Source of the DNA: Phaeobacter sp. G2
GTDB taxonomy: Bacteria > Pseudomonadota > Alphaproteobacteria > Rhodobacterales > Rhodobacteraceae
Assembly (NCBI GenBank): GCA_025163595.1
Contig: CP104100.1
Coordinates: 1,302,001-1,366,000, forward strand
Reading direction: 5' to 3'
Length of the DNA stretch: 64,000 bases
The notes beneath the pieces are model-generated. The model was not told the DNA's origin and did no database searches. It was given only the letters and a program-made list of their open reading frames with translations. Numbering within the stretch: the stretch's first letter is position 1; every line of letters begins with the position of its first letter. A program made the translations under genes and the position numbers. Positions 6,901 to 16,724 of this stretch are shown one piece after another.

Positions 6901-9431
6901 TTTACGGATTCCAATGCAGACCAGCGCGGGTTGTCATCGCTGAGGCTCCGCAGGGCGCCCCAGCTGCCCCATTTGCCGGGAACCGCCACATCCGCATAGG
7001 CAACAAACAGCGTGCCGCCCAGCTCTTGCCAGCCGCTGAGCAGCCTTACATAGAGTGCTCCCATCTCGGGCGTGTAGTTGAAATGGGTAAAGAACCCGGT
7101 GAGCACCTCATCCTCGGTCATTGGGCCAATGCCAACCACATGACTGCCGCCCTCATACATGATCAGATCCAGCCCATGCTGATCGGCGACAGCACGGTGG
7201 TAGGGCAAAACACGGCCCAGCAAATCGCTGAGCGTATCAGTGGCGTCGCCGGTGACCAGGCCATCAGTCAGCTCTGCGGCGGCCTGGACGCTGGCAACAT
7301 CATATTGGTGGTCGGCAATGAATTGTTCGGCCTCTGTCCCACTTAATCCCTGGGCGGCAGCAGCGGTGCGGGCGTGTAACTGGCTGTCGGCGATCCAGGC
7401 CCGCAGGATTGGGGCGCGTTCCTTTATCCCCAGAATGCCGCCAAAATATCCGGTGACCGCATAGGCATCAAAATAGGCAGCAGGAGCCTCGCGGTCGGCG
7501 GCTTCGGCCACCCACAGCGGCGCTGTCAGGATTTGCTCTTCCAGCCCCAGCCAGCCGGTCTGGGTGGCCAACACCCGCACCAAACGTGTGGGTGATGCCG
7601 CGCCGAAGACCTCGGTCCAAATCTGCGAAACCTCTGCGGCGCGGCCACCGTAGAATTGCACCCACAAATCTTTGCCGCCCCAGCGCGCCTGCGCCTGCGC
7701 ATCGGCCCAATTCGCCTGGTCGAACTGCCAGTTCCAGACCTCGTTGGAATATTCGACATAGGCTTTGAGATCAAAATCCAGCCCCGCCTTAACCGCGCGG
7801 GCAAAGTTGCGGATATAGCTGTCATCGGCGCGGTGGGGCATGTTGAACCAGCCATCGGCGCCCAGCTCATTCACCAGCGCCAGCATCACCTCCAGCGGTA
7901 CGCCCTTGCGGCCCCAGCTGTAATCGCTGACCAGGGGGCGGTCCTCCCAGCCGGTGAGGCGCGAATCATTGGTGCCCATCCAATCCATAAAGCGCAGCAC
8001 CGCAAACCCGTCCAAAATCTCCAACCAGTCCGGATTAAAGATTTCGCCAGCGGCATAGCGCGGCAGGTGCTCTTCCTTGACCACGGTGATATTGCGCGGA
8101 TAGTCGCCCCCCTTGTCGATGCGCTGCAGCCGGATTTCGACCGGGCCGGGACCAGGGGTGAAATCAAACGAGACCTCGCCCTTGCCATAGCGCTGATTGC
8201 GCGCCCGTCCTGAGACCTCGACGATGCCCTCGCCGTCAAAGCGCAGCACATAGCGCCCGGCCAAACTATGCGCGCTCTCGGGCAGGTCCGTCAGGATCAC
8301 CGTCCCGATCGAGCCCAGCTCGGGCGGCAGCGCAGTGGGCCAGCCCGCCGCGTCCAGATAGCCGGCCTGTGCCAGATCTGCCTCGTTGGCGCCGCCCCAC
8401 TGGCCGGGCAGATGCCCGATCCAGGGACGCGCAGTCTTGAAGTGATCCAGAAACGGTGCCTGTGGGCTCCAATCGGCCACCGACATCAGGTTCATCGCAA
8501 TGGGCTGGCGGTTGGGGGGCTGGGGCGCCACAGCGTGCCGCTGCTGTGGCAGCTCTTCCGGGACTGGGCTGTTCAACTGGGCCAGCTCAGGCTCCTTGGG
8601 CAGCGGCGCGGGCTCATCGGGCAGAGCCGCAGAGGCGGTATCACTGCCGCCGGCTGCGGCCCAGGCCAGCCTTTGAAGCTGCCGTGCCAAAGCCTCAGAC
8701 GGGGCGGTGTAACCCTGTCGCCAGCGGTCCTGCAGCCGATGGGGCAGCCCCCGTGGGTCCTGTCCGGTCAGCACCGCATATTGCACCAGGCTGAGGTAGT
8801 AAAACCCCAGCGCATTGGGGTGGATATCGTCGGAAAATACCTGCGAAATGGACTGCAGCCCGGGCAGGGTGCCGGCGGTGATGGCATCATCCAGCCGGGC
8901 CATGGCCTGGCCTGCAGGCAGCAGGCGCACGGTGCCGCCGGTGGCTGCGTTTACATCATCGACCAGAGCCTGCCAGCGTGGCAGATCCTGCTCGAGCCGC
9001 TGCCGCCAGGGGGTTGCAGCGCCTTCGTCAAAGGGCACCTCGGTGCCAGTGCCGCTGTTGAGACTGTGCCAGGTCTCTTGCAGGTAGAACTGCACATCCG
9101 GGTTGGCGCTGCGGGCCAGCTCATAGAACTGGGTCACGGCTTCTTCGGAGTTGCTCCATTTCAAGTGATTGGCCAGCGGGATTGCCTCGGTGACGATCAC
9201 CGCATCCACAGGCGCGGTCAGCCGCTGGCGGGCATTGATGCCTTCGGCGCTTTCGGCGTGTTGCCAATTGTAGCTGAGCGGCGCGCCATTGATGATCTGG
9301 GCCTCGACCGTGACCGGTGCGGTTGCACCCGGCTGTTTCGCCAGTAGCTGTTGCAGCATTTGCGGATTGTCCGGGCCAAACAGCGAATGTCCGACCATCA
9401 CCACCGAGGTGATCAGCGCCTCAAGGTTCAT
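6897..9431 (-). CDS. SGNH hydrolase fused to a clan GH-A-like glycoside hydrolase
   Basis: An 844-residue two-domain protein. Residues 10-235 look like an SGNH/GDSL-type esterase: GHSLFG with candidate nucleophile S16 and the D202-x-H204 pair in DDIHPN. After a Pro/Glu/Gln linker (about 265-315) the second part (320-844) contains YVEYSNEVWN, where N563-E564 fits the Asn-Glu acid/base of clan GH-A, and IMYEGG with E760 as candidate nucleophile. I infer deacylation plus cleavage of a glycan. There is no visible signal peptide; the SGNH block begins almost at the start codon, which is odd for a polysaccharide-acting enzyme. The start overlaps the stop of the preceding SGNH gene by 4 bases, which is itself a paralogue of the N-terminal domain. 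Confidence 0.72.
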   Translation of the reverse strand: MNLEALITSVVMVGHSLFGPDNPQMLQQLLAKQPGATAPVTVEAQIINGAPLSYNWQHAESAEGINARQRLTAPVDAVIVTEAIPLANHLKWSNSEEAVTQFYELARSANPDVQFYLQETWHSLNSGTGTEVPFDEGAATPWRQRLEQDLPRWQALVDDVNAATGGTVRLLPAGQAMARLDDAITAGTLPGLQSISQVFSDDIHPNALGFYYLSLVQYAVLTGQDPRGLPHRLQDRWRQGYTAPSEALARQLQRLAWAAAGGSDTASAALPDEPAPLPKEPELAQLNSPVPEELPQQRHAVAPQPPNRQPIAMNLMSVADWSPQAPFLDHFKTARPWIGHLPGQWGGANEADLAQAGYLDAAGWPTALPPELGSIGTVILTDLPESAHSLAGRYVLRFDGEGIVEVSGRARNQRYGKGEVSFDFTPGPGPVEIRLQRIDKGGDYPRNITVVKEEHLPRYAAGEIFNPDWLEILDGFAVLRFMDWMGTNDSRLTGWEDRPLVSDYSWGRKGVPLEVMLALVNELGADGWFNMPHRADDSYIRNFARAVKAGLDFDLKAYVEYSNEVWNWQFDQANWADAQAQARWGGKDLWVQFYGGRAAEVSQIWTEVFGAASPTRLVRVLATQTGWLGLEEQILTAPLWVAEAADREAPAAYFDAYAVTGYFGGILGIKERAPILRAWIADSQLHARTAAAAQGLSGTEAEQFIADHQYDVASVQAAAELTDGLVTGDATDTLSDLLGRVLPYHRAVADQHGLDLIMYEGGSHVVGIGPMTEDEVLTGFFTHFNYTPEMGALYVRLLSGWQELGGTLFVAYADVAVPGKWGSWGALRSLSDDNPRWSALESVK

Positions 9432-10372
9432 GCCCCACCTCCTGCCTGCGCCGCCAGGGCGAGACCTGTGCGGGGCTGGGCCAAGACCACCTGCCAGACG
9501 ATCCGTTGTACCTGTTCTGCGGCTGTCGCCGACAGGCTCTGCGCGGCGCTGCCATCCGCCCGGCTGAGCTGGTGTGGCAGCCCCAGGGGCGCACGTTGAT
9601 AGAGCACCGCAAAATGGGTGAGCGCCACCACATAGGCGCCCAGATCATTGATGTGGATGGTATCCAACGCGCCTGTTTCACTGCGGGCAAACAGATCCTC
9701 GCGGGCGTTCAGCCCGTCGATCTCTCCCGCCTCAGCGGCGCGGGCAACTGCGGCCATGACCTGTCCTGCCGGGATCAGATAGGCGGGGCGGTCGGGCGCC
9801 GCGCGGCTGTCTGTCCCTGTTAGCTGTTGCAGCCAAAGTCGATCGAGGTCACTGGCAATGCGGCTGTCCCAGCCTTCCGGGTCGTTCAGGTGGTGCCAGG
9901 TTTCATACAGGTAGACACGGGTTTTGGCGGCGCCAGCGCGGGCCAGACTGGCCCAGCGGTGAAAATATTCGGCACCGTCAAAATAGCGGATGGCGTCGCG
10001 CAGTTCGACCATTTCTGTTAGCACCACGGCATCATAATCGCCGGAGCCAATGGCTTCACGCGCCGCGCGAAAGGCAGGCGGCTGATTGCTGGTTTCAAAG
10101 TCTAGGATCGCCAGGTCCGGTTCCCAATGCTGTTTCAGATTGGTGCCGGATCCCAGCTGGCTGTTCCAGCGATGGCCCTGAGGGGCAAGTTGCGCCAGCA
10201 TATGCGGCATGTCCGGCCCCACCAGGGAATGGCCAAGATGATAGACACGCAACGGCCCCTGGGGCGGAGCCAGCACCGGCACTGGCGGCAGCGCGCTGGG
10301 CCGCCACCAGCGGGCCAGTGGCCAGAGAGCAAGCAGGGCGGGCACCGCCAAAAGGACGCGACGTGATATCAT
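9428..10372 (-). CDS. Membrane-anchored SGNH/GDSL-like hydrolase
   Basis: A 314-residue protein with an N-terminal hydrophobic segment (6-22) preceded by arginines, so probably exported or anchored with its domain outside the cytoplasm. GHSLVG (candidate nucleophile S49) and DTIHIND supply the SGNH-type Ser and Asp/His. It is a paralogue of the N-terminal domain of the next gene: both share GHSLxGPDxPxML, YLxETWHxLN, and IHxNxLGxY followed by GLPHxL. It likely acts as a carbohydrate esterase or acyltransferase on the product or polysaccharide of this operon. The role is inferred; the shared motifs are visible. Confidence 0.75.
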   Translation of the reverse strand: MISRRVLLAVPALLALWPLARWWRPSALPPVPVLAPPQGPLRVYHLGHSLVGPDMPHMLAQLAPQGHRWNSQLGSGTNLKQHWEPDLAILDFETSNQPPAFRAAREAIGSGDYDAVVLTEMVELRDAIRYFDGAEYFHRWASLARAGAAKTRVYLYETWHHLNDPEGWDSRIASDLDRLWLQQLTGTDSRAAPDRPAYLIPAGQVMAAVARAAEAGEIDGLNAREDLFARSETGALDTIHINDLGAYVVALTHFAVLYQRAPLGLPHQLSRADGSAAQSLSATAAEQVQRIVWQVVLAQPRTGLALAAQAGGGA

Positions 10373-10375
10373 GGA

Positions 10376-11062
10376 TCAGCTCCGCAGCTCGGCCGTGGTC
10401 ACGATCAGGCCCGCCCCAATGGCAAAGCGCCCTGAGATGTGGTCGCCACAGGTGAAAGGCGGCTGATCGGCACAGAAACGGGCCGAAAACCGGCACTCCG
10501 AAAGGTCGATTGTCAGCTCCATCCCGTCAAACCCATAGAATCTTTCGCTGACTGTGAACTGGCACTTATAGGCGGCTTCCTTGGCGGAAAACACCAGTTT
10601 GGCCAGTTGGCCGGGATTGTCCTGTTGGCGCAGCCAGTCCTGTTCCTGCGCCGAGCAGATCGCGGGCCAAAGCTCATCTGCCAGGGGTTTGTCCTCTTCC
10701 ACATCGATGCCCAGCCCCTGAACCGGGCCCTTGGCGGCGACCACAGCCATGGCGCAGCTGCGGGTATGGGTGATCGATCCGACCAGCGCGGAGGGCCAGA
10801 GCGGGGCGCGGTTCTTGGCTACGGGAATGGCAACGGGGGCATGGCCCAGCTGCGCCATCGCCTGATGCGCGGCAGCGCGCCCGGCAGCAAATTCGCGGCG
10901 GCGTTTGTCCACCGCATTGGGGGACAAACAGGCGATCTCGGCGGCAAAGGGCGCTGGCGGATCCGCCAGCGGGTTGACCAGCGCCACCCCCACATCCCTG
11001 TCAAAGAGCGGGCGCACCAAGGCCAGCCGGGCCATTTCCTGTGGTGAACTTTCTGCCGTCAT
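10376..11062 (-). CDS. 4'-phosphopantetheinyl transferase (EntD/Sfp type)
   Basis: The enzyme moves the phosphopantetheine arm from coenzyme A onto the serine of carrier domains, turning apo-PKS and apo-NRPS proteins into active ones. The 228-residue protein has KRRREFAAGR, the P..WP..LVGSITH block, GIDVE (Mg-binding Asp and Glu) and FSAKEAAYK, all diagnostic of the EntD-like branch. It overlaps the NRPS stop codon by 4 bases, so it is translationally coupled and very likely dedicated to S1469 of the NRPS and to the PKS carrier serine. Complete and of normal length. Confidence 0.93.
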   Translation of the reverse strand: MTAESSPQEMARLALVRPLFDRDVGVALVNPLADPPAPFAAEIACLSPNAVDKRRREFAAGRAAAHQAMAQLGHAPVAIPVAKNRAPLWPSALVGSITHTRSCAMAVVAAKGPVQGLGIDVEEDKPLADELWPAICSAQEQDWLRQQDNPGQLAKLVFSAKEAAYKCQFTVSERFYGFDGMELTIDLSECRFSARFCADQPPFTCGDHISGRFAIGAGLIVTTAELRS

Positions 11063-14000
11063 CCTGCTCGTGCTTTGCGGTTTGCCCGCATCGCCCGCCG
11101 CTTCGACATGGTGTCGGATTTGGCGGCCTGCGCGGCCTCGTCTTCTACCGGATCATCGGGCTTTGTGCTGCCGCCTGCAAGGGTCTCGATATGGCTGGCG
11201 AGCCCGGCGAGGGTTGGGAAGCGGAAGATATCGGTGATCGACAGTTTGTTGACCCCCAGTGCCGTCCGAATGTCACGGTGCGATTGCACCGCCAGCAGCG
11301 AATGGCCGCCCAGGGCAAAGAAGTTATCCTGCGCGCCAATCCCGTCTACGCCCAGAATTCGGGACCAGACCTTGGCAATCTCGGCCTGTACCCCAGCGCC
11401 AAGAGGCGCCACCTCTGCCGCCGCTTGGGGGGCTTTGGGCGCAACCAATTTCGGATCAGGCAGCGCCTTGCGGTCGATTTTCTTGTTTGGGGTCAGCGGG
11501 AAAGCATCAAGCGCCACAAGATGAGAGGGCACCATGACGGCGGCAAGATGGCGGGACAGGTCCTGCTTGATCGCGGTCAGATCCGCCGGTTTGTCGCTGT
11601 CTTGGGTGATGTAACCCACCAGTTGCGCGCTATCGCCCAACTGTCGCTCGACCACAACCGCGCCGGTGACATGGGGCTGGCTGGCCAGGGCGGCTTCGAT
11701 CTCACCCAGCTCAATGCGCTGGCCACGGATCTTCACCTGATGATCGGTGCGCCCCAGGAAGGCCAGCTGGCCCGCAGCCGTCCACCGGACCAAATCGCCA
11801 GTGCGGTAAAGGGGGCCAGTTGCAAAGGGCAGCTGCACAAAGCGATCTGCAGTCATCTCAGCCCGTTGCCAATAGCCCGAGGTGACACCAGTGCCGCCAA
11901 TATACAGCTCACCCGCCGCCCCCATGGGCACCGGGCGCTGAGCGGCGTCCAGCACATAGACCTGGGTATTGGCCAGCGGCGTGCCGATAACGGCGGTGCC
12001 GCCAGACAGATCAAACTGACCAGACAGAGGGGTCGAGGTGGACCAGATGGTGGTCTCAGTAGGGCCATACATATTGTGCAGCTGCGCCGGCGTCGCCTCC
12101 TGCAAGGCGCCGACCAGATCCCCTGGCAGGGCTTCGCCACCAACCAACAGATGTTTGAGCCGCCCCAGCACCATGCGGGCCTCATCATCCTGCACCAGCA
12201 TCCGTGCCATCGAAGGGGTGCACTGCATATGGCTGACGCCATGGCGCATCATCTGCGCTGAGAGAGAAAAGTCATCCGGTGCCAGCTCTTGCGGGGTATT
12301 GGCGCGGCGCAGCACTTCGGCCAGCGGCTTCAATCCCTCCAGCACCACTTCTGGTGCAATGCCATAGTCGATCAGACAGGCGATCTCATCAACGCCGATG
12401 CGTTTTAACTGCTCGGTGCGGACCAGGGCGTCTTCCACGGTGCCAAACAGGCCAGTCTCCTCAAAATAACGCTCAAAGGCAAACTCCAGGATGGCCTCCA
12501 GCTCCTCCGCGCTCAGCCCGTCCAGTTGCATATCAAAGGCGTTATTGACCCCCTTGGGCCGCTTGAAGGCCGGGAAGGCCCAGGCGTATTGCTTGATCAA
12601 GCCGGCGGCCGAGCGCAGGTAATCCTTCATCGGCTCACGGGCGATGCGGCGGGATTCTTCGCGGGTTTCAGCCAGATAGCTGTGTAGCATCAGCGTCACC
12701 TTGAATTCCGCCGGATCATGGCCCGCAGCGCGCAGGGCATCGTGATAGATGCGGATTTTGCCGCCGACTTCCTCGATGCTTTGGCCCAAAAGATGGGTCA
12801 GTACATTGGCGCCAATCTCACCTGCCTCGCGCCAGGTGTCGGGGTTGCCAGCGGTGGTGATCCAGACCGGCAGCTCCCGCGATACTGGGCGCGGCTGGGT
12901 GACAACACCATGCATGGAGCCATCCTTGCGGGGAAACTCCACCTCCTCACCGCGCCACAGTTTGCGCAGGGTCTCAATACAGTCATACATGGCGGGCTTG
13001 TTGGCCGGCGGGGTGTTTTCCGGGCGCAGCACAAAATCATCGGGCTGCCAGCCCGCAGCAATGCCCAGCCCGGCACGGCCATTGGTCAGGTTGTCGATCA
13101 CCGACCATTCCTCGGCCACACGGGCGGGATGGTGCAGCGGCGCCACACAGGACCCGGCCCGCACGCTGAGGTTACTGGTGACCGCCGCCACCGCCGCCCC
13201 GGTCACGGCAGGGTTTGGGTAGGGGCCACCAAAGGCGTGGAAGTGGCGCTCAGGCGTCCAGACCGCGTTAAAGCCATTGGCATCGGCAAACTTGGCGCCT
13301 TCCAGCAGCAGGTGGTATTTGCGCGGGCCGGGGCCGTCGTCATTGCCCCAGTAAAACAGATTAAAATCCATCCGCCGGTCCGAGGTCGCAATGGGACCAT
13401 TGGACAGCTCCAGGCGGCTTTCATCGCTGGAGAGCACCAGCTTAAAACCGCGTGACAGAGTCCAGAACAGCTCCAGCACCGAGATGTCAAAAGACAGCGA
13501 GGTCACCGCCAGCCAGGCATCCCCCGCCTTGTGAGGAATGCGCGCATCCATGGCGGCAAAGAAATTGGCCACATTGTCCTGGCGTACCATTACGCCCTTG
13601 GGGGTGCCGGTGGAGCCGGAGGTGTAGATCAGATAGGCGAGATCGGCGCCGGTTGCGGCGCTGGTGACGTTTGTCGTCACAGCCTCTGATGCCGACGGGC
13701 CATTCACAGTCAGGCTATCTACAGAGACGATTTTGGCCTGGGTTGCGGGCAGCTCTGGGCGCAGAGCGTCCTGCGTGACGACAACGCTGGCCTGACTGTC
13801 CGACAGGTAATGGGCGATCCGGTCCCGCGGATAGGCCGGGTCCAGCGGCACATAGGCGGCGCCGGTCTTGAGCACCGCCAGCGCCCCGACCATAAGATCG
13901 GCGGAGCGTTTGATATAGAGCCCCACATGGGCGCCGGGTTTGACGCCGACCTGCTGCAGCTGGCGGGCCAGGGCATTGGCCCGGGCGTTGAGGCCCGCGT

Positions 14001-15705
14001 AGCTGTAGCTTTCGCCTTCAAACACCAGGGCTATGGCCTCTGGCGTGCGGGCAACCTGGGCCTCAAATGCCGCTTGTATGGTTTCTTCGGCAGGCAGATC
14101 GCAGGCGGTCTGGTTCCAGTCTTCCAGCAGCACTCGGCGTTCTGTTTCCGGCAGGATCGACAGATCAGACAGGGGGCAATCCCCGCCAGAGCAGAGGAGA
14201 GATGCGATGACACCCAGCGCGCTTTCAAGCCGCGCGGCGAGCAGCTCCGCGGCCTGAGCATCGAGCCGGGTGTCATCTACATGTAGCGCCAAGACGCTCT
14301 CAACCAGCGAAACGGTGGCGATGCAGCCTGGCAGGGCAGCATCCCGTTCCGCTGAGAACCCGATTGCCGGCATGTCTTGCGCGCAAAGCTCTGGGGCGCG
14401 GGCCACCAGATCCAGGGCAAAACCGCCAAACTTGCGAGCCTTTGCTACGTCTATATCTATCTGAGTCGCTAATCCGTTAACAGATGAATCGCGTGTCACC
14501 TGCAGCGGAATCCAGTTGGAAACCACCTGTGCTGCCGCGCCCTGAGCCGCCAGAGGTGTGGCAAAGGCAATATCGGCCTGATCTGCGCCAGTGCCCAGCA
14601 GCGCCCAGGCCAGGGTTGCGGCAAGGATCTGTGTTTCGGTGAGGTCAACACCGGCTTCTCGCGGCAAGGTCAGCGGGTAGCGCGTGGTGCCTGCAGGTTT
14701 GTCATGGCGAGCGGCCAGCGGCACCGTGACGGGTTGCATGGCGGCCAAAGCACGGCGCCAATGAGCCTCGCTGCTTTGGCTCTGCCCCAGGGTGGTGGCG
14801 ACGTCATTGGCCGCTTGATCATGCAGCGCCGGGAGCTGTTGGCCGGCTGTAAACAGGGCCGGCAGATCGAGGCTTTCGCCGTCAAGTGTGGTGATATCTT
14901 CCAGCGCAATGGCACCATCAGCGGTGGCAACGCTGACAACCGCGCCAGTCACGCTAAGCAGGGTGCCTGGCGGACCGCTGCCCTCAGCAAGGGAAGCCTT
15001 ACCCACGCGCAAAACCTGATCAGACAGCAGCAGTTTGGCGCAGCCAAGCGGGTTCCAATAGGCACCATAATCCAGCCCGCGCACAAGGCGGCTCAGGTGT
15101 TGACTGGTCTGGGAAAAATCCAGAATCCCCCCTGCAGCGGGACGGTGATCCCGGGCAAAATAGCTGCGCTGGGACAGATCCTGTAGCTGGCGATGCAGCG
15201 CATCCGTGCTCAGCTGCTCCAGCACCTCACCAAAGCTGTCCATGGCAGCGGCGTAGCATTTGGAGTTGAGACTAAAGGCGGTCTCATCCTCGGCAATATC
15301 AAACAGGCGCTGGGCGAGGATGTCGCCCTCATCAATGCCGCCCTCCATCACATGCCAGGTAATGCCATGCTGCGCTTCGCCAGCCATAATCGCCCAGTTG
15401 GGGGTGTTCAGACCGGCATAGCGCGGCAGCGGGCCATCGTGAAAATTCACCGCGCCTTTGCGCGCCAAGGCCAGCACTGGATCTGGGATCACCCGCAGGT
15501 TGGCAATCGAGAGCAGCCAATCATACGCGTCAGTGATTTCAGTTGCGTCCGTGAGCACGGGCAGCGCTTTGCCCTCGGCCCAGGCACGGATGTCGCTGTC
15601 GGTCGAAACCACCGCCTGAATCTGGTGTCCACGGGCTAGAACGGTTTCGGCGCAGCCGATCAATAGGGATTCATTGCCGATGACGACACAGGAAAATTGG
15701 CTCAT
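11059..15705 (-). CDS. NRPS: formyltransferase, half C, A domain with luciferase-like insert, PCP
   Basis: A 1548-residue single-module synthetase. Residues 1-290 resemble methionyl-tRNA formyltransferase, with N87, H89 and D125 at family spacing. Residues 305-520 look like only the C-terminal half of a condensation domain: NWIPLQVT is present but no HHxxxDG. The adenylation domain starts near 530 (YTSGSTGTPKG at 694-704) and is interrupted from about 776 to 1132 by a complete luciferase-like flavin monooxygenase of the natural-product type; it resumes with MQCTPSMARML, NMYGPTET and YRTGD. The A10 lysine is in NKKIDRKALP. The carrier serine is S1469 in LGGHSL. No reductase or thioesterase is attached; the TE lies two genes upstream. 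GGAGG precedes the ATG. The amino acid cannot be read with confidence. The expected chemistry is N-formyl transfer and oxidation of the bound amino acid, as inference. Confidence 0.92.
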   Translation of the reverse strand: MSQFSCVVIGNESLLIGCAETVLARGHQIQAVVSTDSDIRAWAEGKALPVLTDATEITDAYDWLLSIANLRVIPDPVLALARKGAVNFHDGPLPRYAGLNTPNWAIMAGEAQHGITWHVMEGGIDEGDILAQRLFDIAEDETAFSLNSKCYAAAMDSFGEVLEQLSTDALHRQLQDLSQRSYFARDHRPAAGGILDFSQTSQHLSRLVRGLDYGAYWNPLGCAKLLLSDQVLRVGKASLAEGSGPPGTLLSVTGAVVSVATADGAIALEDITTLDGESLDLPALFTAGQQLPALHDQAANDVATTLGQSQSSEAHWRRALAAMQPVTVPLAARHDKPAGTTRYPLTLPREAGVDLTETQILAATLAWALLGTGADQADIAFATPLAAQGAAAQVVSNWIPLQVTRDSSVNGLATQIDIDVAKARKFGGFALDLVARAPELCAQDMPAIGFSAERDAALPGCIATVSLVESVLALHVDDTRLDAQAAELLAARLESALGVIASLLCSGGDCPLSDLSILPETERRVLLEDWNQTACDLPAEETIQAAFEAQVARTPEAIALVFEGESYSYAGLNARANALARQLQQVGVKPGAHVGLYIKRSADLMVGALAVLKTGAAYVPLDPAYPRDRIAHYLSDSQASVVVTQDALRPELPATQAKIVSVDSLTVNGPSASEAVTTNVTSAATGADLAYLIYTSGSTGTPKGVMVRQDNVANFFAAMDARIPHKAGDAWLAVTSLSFDISVLELFWTLSRGFKLVLSSDESRLELSNGPIATSDRRMDFNLFYWGNDDGPGPRKYHLLLEGAKFADANGFNAVWTPERHFHAFGGPYPNPAVTGAAVAAVTSNLSVRAGSCVAPLHHPARVAEEWSVIDNLTNGRAGLGIAAGWQPDDFVLRPENTPPANKPAMYDCIETLRKLWRGEEVEFPRKDGSMHGVVTQPRPVSRELPVWITTAGNPDTWREAGEIGANVLTHLLGQSIEEVGGKIRIYHDALRAAGHDPAEFKVTLMLHSYLAETREESRRIAREPMKDYLRSAAGLIKQYAWAFPAFKRPKGVNNAFDMQLDGLSAEELEAILEFAFERYFEETGLFGTVEDALVRTEQLKRIGVDEIACLIDYGIAPEVVLEGLKPLAEVLRRANTPQELAPDDFSLSAQMMRHGVSHMQCTPSMARMLVQDDEARMVLGRLKHLLVGGEALPGDLVGALQEATPAQLHNMYGPTETTIWSTSTPLSGQFDLSGGTAVIGTPLANTQVYVLDAAQRPVPMGAAGELYIGGTGVTSGYWQRAEMTADRFVQLPFATGPLYRTGDLVRWTAAGQLAFLGRTDHQVKIRGQRIELGEIEAALASQPHVTGAVVVERQLGDSAQLVGYITQDSDKPADLTAIKQDLSRHLAAVMVPSHLVALDAFPLTPNKKIDRKALPDPKLVAPKAPQAAAEVAPLGAGVQAEIAKVWSRILGVDGIGAQDNFFALGGHSLLAVQSHRDIRTALGVNKLSITDIFRFPTLAGLASHIETLAGGSTKPDDPVEDEAAQAAKSDTMSKRRAMRANRKARAG

Positions 15706-16724
15706 TTTGGATCCTCCGAAACCGGGGAGTGAAGGCGCGTTTCACATGGGGGTGAGGGCTTGTGCGACACAGGCGCAAGGGAATGTGAGATAAGATCTTT
15801 CAGGAAATGATTGGGATCGGCCTGCGGCTTGCCCTGCACCAGACGGCGCAGTGCATAAAGACCGGTGCCTGCAATGCGGGCCAGGGTGGCAAGGGCGGCA
15901 TAGGCGCGGCCATGGGATTTGGCAAAATAATGGCTGCGCGACTGGAACCAATAGGCTGGGGTGCGGTCCCAGTCTTTCATGCCTGTCGAGGCAGAGCCCA
16001 GATGGGCAACGTGACTGTCCGGCACATAATGGGTCCGCCAGCCCGCCTGGGCGGCGCGACGACACAGGTCGGTCTCTTCGAAGTAGAGGAAAAACGTCTC
16101 GTCAAAACCGCCGATTTCCTCAATCACCTGGCGGCGGATCATCAGGCTGGCACCAGCGGTCCAATCCACCTGGGTTTGTGTCCGCGGCATCTCCATCGCC
16201 ACCACCCAGGGGTGCAGCAGCCGGGTAAAGACACCGGTGCGTGCGGCCATTTCGAACTCACCCGCGATCGAGGGAAAGCGAAAGGCGGTGCGATGGGGTG
16301 TGCCATCGGTGCCATGCACAAAAGAGCCCGCCAGCCCGGCACCGGGGTGATCGGCCAGAAAATCACGCAGGGTGCGCATGGTCTGCCCCTGCACAAAGGC
16401 ATCCGAATTCAGCAGGTAATAATAATCGGGTGCGGTGCCATCCGACAGGCCAGCGGCAAAGCCGATGTTCATGCCGGCACCAAAGCCACCATTGACCGGG
16501 GATTGCAGCAGTCTGATCTTGTCACTGGCCTGCCAGCCACGTTGCGCTGCCCCGGCCTGCAGCGCTTCCCATGATCCATCCCCCGAGCCATTGTCGATCA
16601 CCAGAACCCCACCCGAAAGATCCGCCATCTCCACCAGGGCAGCCTCGGCGGCCCGGAGGGTCATCTCCGGGGTGCGGTAGTTCAGGATAATGGTGAGAAT
16701 GCTGCCTGTGCTCATCTGGGTCAT
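15702..16724 (-). CDS. GT2-family glycosyltransferase (rhamnosyltransferase-like)
   Basis: A 340-residue GT-A enzyme with ILTIILNYRTPE at the start, IDNGSGDGS, NGGFGAGMNIG and the metal-binding NSD at 106-108, the pattern of the rhamnosyltransferase-like GT2 branch (WbbL-like). It lies between the ACP-TE and the NRPS, overlapping each by 4 bases, so it is made together with the assembly line. A glycosyltransferase inside a megasynthase operon argues that the polyketide-peptide product is glycosylated. The start may be either of two close ATGs (16724 or 16715). Confidence 0.88.
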   Translation of the reverse strand: MTQMSTGSILTIILNYRTPEMTLRAAEAALVEMADLSGGVLVIDNGSGDGSWEALQAGAAQRGWQASDKIRLLQSPVNGGFGAGMNIGFAAGLSDGTAPDYYYLLNSDAFVQGQTMRTLRDFLADHPGAGLAGSFVHGTDGTPHRTAFRFPSIAGEFEMAARTGVFTRLLHPWVVAMEMPRTQTQVDWTAGASLMIRRQVIEEIGGFDETFFLYFEETDLCRRAAQAGWRTHYVPDSHVAHLGSASTGMKDWDRTPAYWFQSRSHYFAKSHGRAYAALATLARIAGTGLYALRRLVQGKPQADPNHFLKDLISHSLAPVSHKPSPPCETRLHSPVSEDPK

